From: JANLUX01 sp031366005
GTDB taxonomy: Bacteria > Bacteroidota > Bacteroidia > AKYH767-A > OLB10
NCBI GenBank assembly: GCA_031366005.1
Contig: JANLZB010000058.1
Span: 1-19,245, forward strand
DNA length: 19,245 nt
Reading direction: 5' to 3'
Positions 12,653 to 19,245 of the stretch are shown here, piece after piece (within the stretch, counting starts at the first letter, position 1; each line of letters opens with the position of its first letter). The notes under the pieces are model-generated. The model saw only the letters and a program-made list of their open reading frames with translations. It had not been told where the DNA came from and made no database searches. The position numbers and the translations under genes are program-made.

Positions 12653-13225
12653 ATGAAGATTTTGTTGCTGGATAACTACGATTCTTTTACATATAACCTG
12701 CTGCATTATTTAGAAGTTATAAGTGGTGAGCAAGTAGATGTTTTTAGAAATGATGAGATTTCTCTATCAGCTGTAGATGCTTATGATCATATTGTGCTTT
12801 CACCCGGACCTGGTTTGCCAGAAGAATCCGGAATTTTAATTCCATTGATAAATAAATATGCAGCATCAAAAAAAATATTGGGAGTTTGCCTTGGTCACCA
12901 GGCGTTGGCAATTAGTTTTGGAGGAAAAATTTTACAACTTAATGAAGTGATGCACGGGCTTCAACGCAAATGCAATGTTACTGAAGAGAATAGTTTATTA
13001 TTTAAAAACATTCCAAAACAATTTGATGCCGGACGTTATCATAGCTGGGTAGTGGATAAAGATTTTCTTCCTTCTGATTTTAAAATTACTGCAACTGATG
13101 AAGATGGAAATATCATGTCAATGGAACATTCCAGCCTTGCTTTAACAGGAGTGCAGTTTCATCCTGAATCTATAATGACTGACCACGGTATGCAGATGTT
13201 GAGGAATTGGTTATTTAGTGATTAA
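12653..13225 (+). CDS. pabA: Anthranilate/aminodeoxychorismate synthase glutaminase subunit (PabA/TrpG)
   Basis: This class I glutamine amidotransferase frees ammonia from glutamine for its partner synthase, making 4-amino-4-deoxychorismate (folate) with PabB or anthranilate (tryptophan) with TrpE. The 190-residue protein has the full set: LLLDNYDSFTYNL (4-16), LSPGPGLPEESG (49-60), the nucleophile C79 in LGVCLGHQALAISFGG, GRYHSWVV (127-134), and H170/E172 in VQFHPESIMTDHG. Sequence cannot separate PabA from TrpG and many bacteria share one subunit. No trp genes are adjacent, which favours pabA or a dual role, so the symbol is provisional. TTAATTTGCAG just before the ATG resembles a weak -7 element. 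Downstream is a long inverted repeat and then rnpB. Confidence 0.9.
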   Translation: MKILLLDNYDSFTYNLLHYLEVISGEQVDVFRNDEISLSAVDAYDHIVLSPGPGLPEESGILIPLINKYAASKKILGVCLGHQALAISFGGKILQLNEVMHGLQRKCNVTEENSLLFKNIPKQFDAGRYHSWVVDKDFLPSDFKITATDEDGNIMSMEHSSLALTGVQFHPESIMTDHGMQMLRNWLFSD

Positions 13226-13233
13226 GCAATGAG

Positions 13234-13319
13234 GTGATGAGGTGATGAAGTAAAAAATAAGTTCAGAAATTTGCTTGTATCATTTCCTACATCACTTAAT
13301 AAATTCATCACCTCATCAC
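13234..13319. repeat. 16-bp perfect inverted repeat between pabA and rnpB
   Basis: GTGATGAGGTGATGAA (13234-13249) is the exact reverse complement of TTCATCACCTCATCAC (13304-13319), with a 54-base spacer. The left arm is itself octamer-repetitive (GATGAGGT type). There is no T-run after the right arm, so it is not a standard terminator. The right arm ends directly at the rnpB -7 box. Confidence 0.7.
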
Positions 13320-13327
13320 TATATTTG
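13320..13327 (+). promoter_or_regulatory. -7 promoter element of rnpB
   Basis: TATATTTG is a full TAnnTTTG match ending 7 bases before the 5' end of RNase P RNA as fixed independently from helix P1 (13335). No clear -33 element is present; the region where it would lie is the right arm of the inverted repeat and the AT-rich spacer. Confidence 0.65.
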
Positions 13328-13334
13328 TAACCGA

Positions 13335-13762
13335 TAAAAGCAAACCGTTCCATCGCCTTGCATTCACCTGCAGGGAGGAAAGTCCGGGCAACACAGAGCA
13401 CCACACTTCTTAACGGGAAGGCAGTTTACGAGTAATTGTAAATTGACAGAAAGTGCCACAGAAAACTATACCGTCCTGTCCCGATTTATCGTGATGGGAT
13501 AAGGGTGAAAACGTGAGGTAAGAGCTTACGTGCGATTATGGTAACTTAACGCAGGGTAAACCTTGTGGGTTGAAAGGCCAAATAGGTGCCGTTCCGGTTT
13601 ACCGGGAGAAGCTGCTCGCTTCTTTGCATTGCGAAAGCAATGCTGCCGGCATGGGTAGGCTGAACCAGGTGATGCGCGAGTATCATCGCAGATAAATGAT
13701 GGAAGTTCATTGGGATTTATCCTGATGAAATACAGAACCCGGCTTACAGGTTTGCTTTTATT
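13335..13762 (+). ncRNA. rnpB: RNase P RNA (catalytic RNA, bacterial type A)
   Basis: This RNA is the catalytic subunit that trims the 5' leader of precursor tRNAs, with the RnpA protein. The two universally conserved halves of helix P4 are present: GAGGAAAGTCCGGGC (13375-13389) and ACAGAACCCGGCTTA (13732-13746). The outer helix P1 is a perfect 12-base pairing (13335-13346 with 13749-13760), which sets both ends and gives about 426-428 nucleotides, within the normal range. AGGGTGAAAACGTGAGGTAAGAGC (13503 onwards, shown here in part as AGGGTGAAA and GGTAAGAGC) fits the conserved J11/12 region. The 3' strand of P1 runs into a T-rich tract (CTTTTATTTTTAC) that may end transcription. Reading frames through this region on either strand are spurious. 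Confidence 0.96.
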
Positions 13763-13767
13763 TTTAC

Positions 13768-13802
13768 TTTGCCATGCTGATACTTTTAATAAGATATTTT
13801 TG
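13768..13802 (+). promoter_or_regulatory. Bacteroidota-type promoter for the 7TM-HD gene
   Basis: TTTG (13768-13771) and TATTTTTG (13795-13802) are 23 bases apart, at the upper limit of the known -33/-7 spacing. The expected transcript start is near 13809, about 40 bases before the ATG. This suggests the gene is transcribed separately from rnpB. Confidence 0.55.
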
Positions 13803-13847
13803 CTGCAGGCAATAGCAATCAAAAATTAATTCAGCAGTAAAATTCCT

Positions 13848-15887
13848 ATGACGTTACGTCAACTCTTTATTCGTGTAAGTACAAAGCACGATTTTTATTA
13901 TCGCATTGTGTTAATCGCTGTTTCCGTTTTTGCCATTGCAGGTTTTCTGCCGCGTGAAGTACGTTTTAAGTTTGATTATGAAATTGGACAAGCTTGGCAG
14001 TATGATGATCTTAGAGCACCTTTTGATTTTCCAATTTATAAATCACGCGACACGTTGGAAGATGAGCGTAATTTATTATTGAGCCATATTCAGAATTATT
14101 TCAGAGAAGATACATCAATTGCTTTAAAAGCAAAACAAATTTTTTTACGTAACGGAACAAATTTTACTGCAAATGAAATTGCAGTTGGTGTTAATCTTTT
14201 TGATAAAATTTACCAGCGTGGTATTATTGAATTGCCTCGTCATCTTAACCTGGTGCATAATGAGAACATATTACTTATTAAGGGGAATGAATTAAGTGAA
14301 TACAATATCAATGATTTCTACCAGCGAAACCAGCTATTTGCTTTAATAGAACAACAATTAATTCTTGAAAACGCCTCTGCAAACCAGCAATTGTTTAACA
14401 GCATTCAGGAGGTTTTGAAACCCAATATTGTTTGTGATAATGAACTGACTGCAAAAATGAAAAATGCTGCATTGCAAAATCTGAGTCTCACGCGAGGCAT
14501 GATACAGCGCGGCAGTTTTATTATCAGCAGAGGAAAAATTGTGAATAAACGCGATTACGAGATTCTAGAATCACTCCGCAAAGCATTTCAGGATCAACAG
14601 CCCCTGCAACGTGTGCGCTACCAGGTTTACTTTGGTTATTTATTACTGGTGAGTGTTGCCATTGCTGTTTTGCTTCTCTTTCTATGGTTATTACGAAAAG
14701 ATATTTTATTTGACACACGCAAGATCACTTTACTTTTTCTATTGATCACAGCTATTGTTTTTCTCTACACCTTTATTTTGAAATATCATTTTGTAAACCA
14801 ATTGATTGTTCCTCTCTGCATCCTGGCACTTGTAACGCGGGCGTTTTTTGATACGAGGACAGCATTGTTCACACACGTGCTAACTATGCTTATACTTGGC
14901 ACAGCGGCACCTAATGGACTCGAGTTTGTTTTTATGCAGGTGATTGCAGGTATGGTTGCCATCTTTAGCATTGTTAATATGCGCAGCCGTTCGCAGCTTT
15001 TTGTGGCCATAGGGTTTATCTTTTTAGCCTATCTCATTACTTACACAGGCTTGTCAATAATTAATGAAGGAAACATAAGCGATGTAAATTATATTAATTG
15101 CGGTTGGCTGCTCGGAAATGTGTTGCTCACATTGTTGACTTATCCGCTTATCTTTTTAATTGGGAAATCTTTCCGGGTTACTTCTGATTTTTCATTGATA
15201 GAGCTTACTGATTTCAACAGTGACTTATTACGTGAGCTCTCAACCAAAGCTCCTGGTACGTTTCAGCATTCTTTACAGGTTGCCAATCTTGCTGAATCTG
15301 CTATTTATAAAATTGGCGGCAACTCGTTACTGGTTAGGGTAGGGGCATTGTACCATGATATTGGCAAGATGGATATGCCCATGTATTTTATAGAAAATCA
15401 AAGCACGCAGGTAAACCCACACGATGAACTTTCTTTTGATGAGAGCGCTGCTATCATTATCAGTCATGTGATACGTGGGATTGAGAAAGCAAAGAAGCAT
15501 GGTTTGCCTGATACGGTGATTGATTTTATCCGTACCCATCATGGTACTATGATGGTGCAATATTTCTATCAGTCATTTTTAAAGAATTATCCTGATAAGA
15601 TTCCTAATGAAGATGATTTCCGTTATCCCGGACCTAAACCGTTCTCTAAAGAAACTGCCGTGCTGATGATGGCTGATAGTGTGGAAGCTGCAGCACGCAG
15701 TCTTTCTGTACACGATTCGCAAGCAATAGATAAGTTAGTGGAAGATATTATACATAACCAACAAGAAACCGGTCAGTTTGAAAACTGCGACATAACTTAT
15801 CGTGATATTACAAGCATCAAGCGCATGTTTAAAAAAATGCTGAATGCTATTTATCATGTGCGGTTACAGTATCCTTCCAACGTATAA
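13848..15887 (+). CDS. 7TM receptor with HD phosphohydrolase domain (PgpH/YqfF-like, predicted c-di-AMP phosphodiesterase)
   Basis: This 679-residue membrane protein matches the 7TMR-HD architecture; characterised relatives (PgpH) hydrolyse cyclic-di-AMP to pApA. Residues 19-33 are a first membrane segment. Residues about 40-255 form the extracytoplasmic 7TMR-HDED domain, with GTNFTANEIA, and RGMIQRGSFIISRGKIV at 216-232. A cluster of membrane helices spans about 260-440. The cytoplasmic HD domain follows: H474 in APGTFQHSLQVANLAE, the HD pair H503-D504 in LYHDIGKM, H540 in IISHVIRG, H564-H565 in IRTHHGTMM, and D610 in MMADSVEAAARS. All expected metal ligands are present, so it should be active. 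The extracytoplasmic domain suggests that an envelope signal controls the enzyme. It lies after rnpB, has its own promoter and ends in a bidirectional terminator. No cyclase gene is in the window. Confidence 0.9.
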   Translation: MTLRQLFIRVSTKHDFYYRIVLIAVSVFAIAGFLPREVRFKFDYEIGQAWQYDDLRAPFDFPIYKSRDTLEDERNLLLSHIQNYFREDTSIALKAKQIFLRNGTNFTANEIAVGVNLFDKIYQRGIIELPRHLNLVHNENILLIKGNELSEYNINDFYQRNQLFALIEQQLILENASANQQLFNSIQEVLKPNIVCDNELTAKMKNAALQNLSLTRGMIQRGSFIISRGKIVNKRDYEILESLRKAFQDQQPLQRVRYQVYFGYLLLVSVAIAVLLLFLWLLRKDILFDTRKITLLFLLITAIVFLYTFILKYHFVNQLIVPLCILALVTRAFFDTRTALFTHVLTMLILGTAAPNGLEFVFMQVIAGMVAIFSIVNMRSRSQLFVAIGFIFLAYLITYTGLSIINEGNISDVNYINCGWLLGNVLLTLLTYPLIFLIGKSFRVTSDFSLIELTDFNSDLLRELSTKAPGTFQHSLQVANLAESAIYKIGGNSLLVRVGALYHDIGKMDMPMYFIENQSTQVNPHDELSFDESAAIIISHVIRGIEKAKKHGLPDTVIDFIRTHHGTMMVQYFYQSFLKNYPDKIPNEDDFRYPGPKPFSKETAVLMMADSVEAAARSLSVHDSQAIDKLVEDIIHNQQETGQFENCDITYRDITSIKRMFKKMLNAIYHVRLQYPSNV

Positions 15888-15945
15888 TAGGGAGAAATAA
15901 TAAGGATGAAGAGAAATCAGCAGTTAGAATTATAATGAGGCATAA

Positions 15946-15974
15946 AAAAAACCCGGTGATGAGCCGGGTTTTTT
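15946..15974. terminator. Bidirectional rho-independent terminator
   Basis: AAAAAACCCGG (15946-15956) pairs with CCGGGTTTTTT (15964-15974) around a 7-base loop. With A-runs on one side and T-runs on the other it can end transcription of the 7TM-HD gene from the left and of the lipoprotein gene (stop at 15993) from the right. Confidence 0.88.
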
Positions 15975-15992
15975 ATTTAAAATTAACAAATA

Positions 15993-16829
15993 TTAATTTC
16001 CTATATTTCCTTTTGCGATCACATTAGTGGTATCAATAGCATCCTGAATACTGATAAATCCTGTATAAACCATCCATTGATCGTAAGAGATGGAAGTGCC
16101 ATCATTCAATGTTCTGATGTTAGTGACGCTTAGGCTGGTAGTTCCACTACTGCCAACTACACTATTCAAGGTCTTAGTAGTAACAAGTGCGCCTACGGTG
16201 GTAACTGAACCGAGATTAATGTAAGCGGGATATATATTTCCTGCAATGAGTCCGGTAAGTGAAATGGTAACTAATGTTTTGCCGCCTTTTCGTTTTTCAA
16301 ATAATGCTGTGCCTGAAACCCCTGTTGAACTATCAGGGTTGATAGTATATGTTTTATTGGTACCCGTTAATGCATTTGAACCAATATCTGCTTGTGCCAC
16401 TATAAGCCCGCCTTCATGTACGTTTACATAACCATCGAAATTTACAAGGGTTGAATAGGATACATTATTAAAAGTGGTAGTGCTTTTTCCGGAAGCATCT
16501 ACATCGTTAAGCGTATATACAATCCCTCCGCCTTCTACAGCTGAATTACCATGAATATGTGCAGGATGAACTGTAGCAGAAGCTCCAGTTATTGAAATGG
16601 TTACAACTGAAGCAGCACTTCCGCTGCTTGCCTCTGCTATTGTTACGGTACCAGTTACTCCTAAAACATCTTTTGCTTTTAATGTGTAAGTAGTCGTTAA
16701 AGGATCGGGAGTAGGTACAGGAGTTGGTGTATCATCCTCTTTCTTTTTACATCCGCTTGCAACTATTAAGAAAATGACCGCCATTGCAGCAAAGTTGGTC
16801 CAGATTGTTTTTCTGATTGTTGTTTTCAT
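15993..16829 (-). CDS. Lipoprotein with two tandem CHRD-like domains, the second lacking its histidines
   Basis: This 278-residue lipoprotein has the lipobox VASGC (lipidated C27), then a charged and proline-rich linker (KKKEDDTPTPVPTPDP). Two similar beta-rich domains follow, at about 45-152 and 158-278. The first carries the CHRD-type signature ATVHPAHIHGNSAVEGGG (86-102) and YVNVHEGG (134-141), the His pattern also seen in Cu/Zn superoxide dismutase-like folds; H88, H91, H93 and H138 are candidate ligands. The second has the same layout, but Y200, Y203, N205 and Q262 stand at the four corresponding positions. The function of such CHRD proteins is not established; metal binding by the first domain is inference. 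A TATCTTTC near-match to the -7 box lies at 16885-16892 on the minus strand. The gene is flanked by the bidirectional terminator. Confidence 0.8.
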   Translation of the reverse strand: MKTTIRKTIWTNFAAMAVIFLIVASGCKKKEDDTPTPVPTPDPLTTTYTLKAKDVLGVTGTVTIAEASSGSAASVVTISITGASATVHPAHIHGNSAVEGGGIVYTLNDVDASGKSTTTFNNVSYSTLVNFDGYVNVHEGGLIVAQADIGSNALTGTNKTYTINPDSSTGVSGTALFEKRKGGKTLVTISLTGLIAGNIYPAYINLGSVTTVGALVTTKTLNSVVGSSGTTSLSVTNIRTLNDGTSISYDQWMVYTGFISIQDAIDTTNVIAKGNIGN

Positions 16830-16991
16830 AGTTATGTTTTTGTTTAATGTTATCTATTAAATTAATATGCCACATTTGAGGAACGAAAGATAATAAATGA
16901 ATATTATTCAGGTGAATCTCCATTTGCAGGCATTTAAAATATATTTAATTTAGAACTGTATCTCAAGCAATTCACTTAACCATATTAAATA

Positions 16992-19061
16992 TCAATGCCT
17001 TACTACCAGTTTTTTCCTGATGGTACCAGTTGAATTAGTGATCTGTACCAAATAAACACCGTTACTCCAGTTGATAGTTGATAGTTGAAAATTGAGGGTT
17101 GTAAATGTTTTTGAGAATACTTCTTCTCCCATTATATTAAAAATCCTTAACTGGTTCTGCTTATCAACTGAAAACTGTGAACTGAAAACCGTAAACTCTT
17201 TATCAACAGGATTAGGATAAATATTAAAGCCTGCGGCTGATGTAACTTCGTTTGAGTTTATGCTAACAGAGGTATCTACTCGCACTACGGTATTGATCAA
17301 TTGATTGACATACCATATTTTTCCATCGGGACCTATCTTGACTCCGGCAACACCAGGGGCGTTGGTGTGTATTCTTCCCAGTTCTACGCCAGTGCTGCTT
17401 GTTTTATCATAAATAATTATATCACCATTACTATAGTCGCTAACAATCATGCGGTTGCCCACTATGTCAATGCCGGCAGGCTGCACAAGCCCGGTGGTTA
17501 TATAATCGTTCCAAGTGGTTCCAGAATAAATTGTGTGTTCTGCGAGAGGCTCCTGGTAAGGAGAGAAAGTACCTGTAGGAGCGCCCGTGTTAATATCCAT
17601 ACGTACTACGCGCTGATTGCCATTGTCAACCACATATAACCAGCCGGTACTATCATCAAGCACCATGTGATTAGGGATGGTATCATTGATCCTGTTGAGC
17701 ACTACATCATCATAGCGTCTTACAATACCATCTGAATGATCATCAAAACCAGGACCGTGATCTTTCACAAAATCATAATAAGTGATGCGCTGGTTATATC
17801 CATCATATACCCAGAATACATTATCATGATCAGCAGCTATACCCATAGCAAAAGGACTTTGATGAAGCATATCAATATGGCTGCCGAGCGGACCAGGACC
17901 AGGCAGAGCATACACCAGTGAATCGCTGCTCCATAAAGCTGGCCCTGCAAAATGACCTGCATTGTGATGGGCATCTAAAATGGCATCCACACTTGCGAAG
18001 TTAGTATTGTCACTAAAAGCCATTGCAGCGGGCATGTTGAAGAAATGATCTGCATTAGGATCCTGTCTCCACAGGGAAATCTGGTTATTAGTATCACCAG
18101 CATTATAAAATGTTACCGTGCTTCCATTAGAGACAGAATCGCCCATATTGAGCACCCAAAGTTCGTTTCTTGAAAGGATGGTATGAAAGTCCAGATCACT
18201 GGGAAAATAAACCTGGTCAGCAGCATCACCGATAATGGTATAGGAAACTAATGAAGTAAGGTAATGATCAATAATATCTGGAATTGGATTGCCTATCACC
18301 ACAGCTTTGTGAATGGTATCGTTACTATGATCCATATCAGCATTTCCATTTAATGTCTGGCACCACACATAGCAATCGTAATTACCATTGGTAATGGGAG
18401 TCCAGGGCATCGAATGTGTAAAATGATAAGTGGTGAAGGGTGCAATATTTAATCCGCTGATAAACTGCGTTACAGGTGCTGCGCCATTGATACTGTAACA
18501 GAGTTCTATTGATGTGATGGTGTTAGCCGAATAATTAAAAAATGAACCGCTGATAGTGTGCGGAACAGGGGTCATATAACTGGTGAGGTTAAGGGATTTC
18601 ATCCCTACATTATAAGCTAAAGGAGGTGTAATAGTAAAGCTGAATAAATGCTGTATGGTGGATGTTACAAAAGAATAAACGGGATAACCGTTAATATTTA
18701 CGGTGAAGGTGTTGTTATATCCTCCGCGATCTTCAATGTAGCGAATGGAATAAATGCTATCTCTGTCTAAACACCACGGACCTTCTATATAGGTGGAAAA
18801 ACCAGCATAGCCATTTCCGGCAGTTGTGACATTGAGCCCAGCACTGTTACAATTCATTTGGGCCAGGTTACCGCCAGTGAAGATGGGATTTACACCACAT
18901 GCATTAGAATCAGGGACCAGTTGCCAGTAAATTCCAAAGGCATGGTTTTCTGTTTGAATAGTGATGGTAACAGAATCCTGGTTAGCGGGGCATTGTGCAT
19001 AAAGGGAGTTTATGCTCATCACACCAAGTAAAAAAAGAACATAAGCGGAAAATTTATTCAT
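16992..19061 (-). CDS. Secreted beta-propeller (NHL-like) protein with T9SS C-terminal sorting domain
   Basis: This 689-residue protein has a Sec signal peptide (MNKFSAYVLFLLGVMSINSLYAQ, cleavage expected after about residue 22). An N-terminal region with cysteines and aromatic beta strands follows (about 24-260). An NHL or SMP-30-like propeller region covers about 285-600, with blades such as WLYVVDNGNQRVVRMDINTG, PAGIDIVGNRMIVSDYSNGD and GVKIGPDGKIWYVNQLINTV. The last 78 residues are a type A sorting domain (FNIYPNPVDKEF to IRKKLVVRH), so export through the type IX system is expected. Enzymatic activity is not evident; NHL propellers often mediate binding. Two stretches of the sorting domain, FTVFSSQFSVDK and TLNFQLSTIN, are encoded by heptamer-periodic repeat DNA. 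No strong promoter is seen; TATAATTTG upstream is a weak candidate. Confidence 0.87.
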   Translation of the reverse strand: MNKFSAYVLFLLGVMSINSLYAQCPANQDSVTITIQTENHAFGIYWQLVPDSNACGVNPIFTGGNLAQMNCNSAGLNVTTAGNGYAGFSTYIEGPWCLDRDSIYSIRYIEDRGGYNNTFTVNINGYPVYSFVTSTIQHLFSFTITPPLAYNVGMKSLNLTSYMTPVPHTISGSFFNYSANTITSIELCYSINGAAPVTQFISGLNIAPFTTYHFTHSMPWTPITNGNYDCYVWCQTLNGNADMDHSNDTIHKAVVIGNPIPDIIDHYLTSLVSYTIIGDAADQVYFPSDLDFHTILSRNELWVLNMGDSVSNGSTVTFYNAGDTNNQISLWRQDPNADHFFNMPAAMAFSDNTNFASVDAILDAHHNAGHFAGPALWSSDSLVYALPGPGPLGSHIDMLHQSPFAMGIAADHDNVFWVYDGYNQRITYYDFVKDHGPGFDDHSDGIVRRYDDVVLNRINDTIPNHMVLDDSTGWLYVVDNGNQRVVRMDINTGAPTGTFSPYQEPLAEHTIYSGTTWNDYITTGLVQPAGIDIVGNRMIVSDYSNGDIIIYDKTSSTGVELGRIHTNAPGVAGVKIGPDGKIWYVNQLINTVVRVDTSVSINSNEVTSAAGFNIYPNPVDKEFTVFSSQFSVDKQNQLRIFNIMGEEVFSKTFTTLNFQLSTINWSNGVYLVQITNSTGTIRKKLVVRH
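17070..17104. repeat. Heptamer repeat array 1 inside the sorting-domain coding region
   Basis: Five in-phase 7-base units on the plus strand: GTTGATA, GTTGATA, GTTGAAA, ATTGAGG, GTTGTAA. They encode TTLNFQLSTIN on the minus strand. Confidence 0.75.
17165..17199. repeat. Heptamer repeat array 2 inside the sorting-domain coding region
   Basis: Five in-phase 7-base units on the plus strand: CAACTGA, AAACTGT, GAACTGA, AAACCGT, AAACTCT. They encode EFTVFSSQFSV on the minus strand. Its left edge (TATCAACTG, 17162-17170) is the exact inverse of CAGTTGATA at 17068-17076, so the two arrays lie in inverted orientation about 60 bases apart. Confidence 0.75.
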
Positions 19062-19108
19062 TTTTGATATTTTAATTCAAATTATATACCCGGCAAAATT
19101 GAGTAAAT

Positions 19109-19144
19109 AAAAAATCCCTCAATGAATTTGCCGAGGGATTTTTT
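19109..19144 (-). terminator. Rho-independent terminator after the lysine-rich small-protein gene
   Basis: AAAAAATCCCTC (19109-19120) pairs with GAGGGATTTTTT (19133-19144) around a 12-base loop. On the minus strand it follows the stop codon at 19166-19168 by about 20 bases and precedes the beta-propeller gene start by about 48, so it insulates the two. Confidence 0.8.
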
Positions 19145-19165
19145 AACAGAGGGTTATATAATTCC

Positions 19166-19245
19166 TCAGCTGTTTTTCTTAGCGTCCTTCTTCGCTTTTT
19201 TTTCAAGTCTTTTTTCTTTCAGCGATTTAGTGGATGCTTTTTTGT
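19166..19245 (-). CDS. C-terminal end of a lysine-rich protein (partial)
   Basis: The minus strand carries an open frame that enters from the right edge of the window and ends at TGA (19166-19168). It reads KKASTKSLKEKRLEKKAKKDAKKNS, a highly basic, lysine- and alanine-rich helix. Such ends occur on small nucleic-acid-binding or unannotated Bacteroidota proteins, but I cannot name the family from 26 residues. A strong terminator follows at the expected distance, which supports this being a real gene end. The start is outside the window. Confidence 0.6.
   Translation of the reverse strand, partial: KKASTKSLKEKRLEKKAKKDAKKNS

Noticed and set aside
13526..13822. 98-codon minus-strand reading frame
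   Set aside because: It lies almost wholly within and just beyond the RNase P RNA gene, whose conserved core explains the sequence; the frame has no recognisable motif.
19091..19144. Alternative hairpin (CGGCAAA and ATTGAG with ATTCAT-type complements) competing with the terminator, like an attenuator
   Set aside because: The order is right for antitermination only on the plus strand, where no gene is transcribed into it; on the minus strand the terminator forms first. Probably coincidental.

Overview
The window looks like a chromosomal segment of a Bacteroidota bacterium, probably of the Chitinophagales or Sphingobacteriia type. It is AT-rich. Two large secreted proteins end in type IX secretion (T9SS) sorting domains, one of them carries SprB repeats, and several genes are preceded by the TAnnTTTG -7 promoter element typical of this phylum. 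Shine-Dalgarno sites are mostly absent. No gene gives a species-level identification.

Left part (1-3530): the 3' part of an RsmB/NOP2-type rRNA cytosine methyltransferase converges on accA (fatty acid synthesis). ispE (isoprenoid synthesis) runs divergently from accA, followed by a secreted DUF1579 protein with its own promoter and terminator. Middle-left (3530-7716): a small MITE-like element, then an IS3-family insertion sequence of about 1.39 kb with two inactivating lesions, then a minus-strand SprB-repeat T9SS protein. The IS appears to have landed between that gene's stop codon and its terminator.

Middle (7717-12600): a 310-base divergent intergenic region with a long AT-rich palindrome and the clpS promoter. 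clpS and an M48 lipoprotein protease follow, then a PhnB/VOC-fold protein, a GNAT acetyltransferase and an M61 aminopeptidase with a PDZ domain. A RidA-family deaminase converges on the last of these. The VOC and M61 genes share nearly the same leader sequence immediately before their start codons.

Right part (12600-19245): a pabA/trpG glutaminase, the RNase P RNA gene (rnpB) with a matching promoter, and a 7TM HD-domain phosphodiesterase (PgpH-like, predicted to cleave cyclic-di-AMP). A bidirectional terminator separates these from a minus-strand CHRD-like lipoprotein, a T9SS beta-propeller protein and the tail of a lysine-rich small protein.

Most genes are core or common Bacteroidota functions and I see no defence island, CRISPR array, biosynthetic cluster or clearly new multi-gene system. 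The more unusual content is small-scale: a decayed IS that uncoupled a terminator, a MITE, a REP-like palindrome translated inside a PDZ domain, heptamer repeats translated inside a sorting domain, octamer repeats running into a start codon, and a tandem CHRD pair whose second copy has lost all four histidines. No searches were run; family names rest on recognised motifs.
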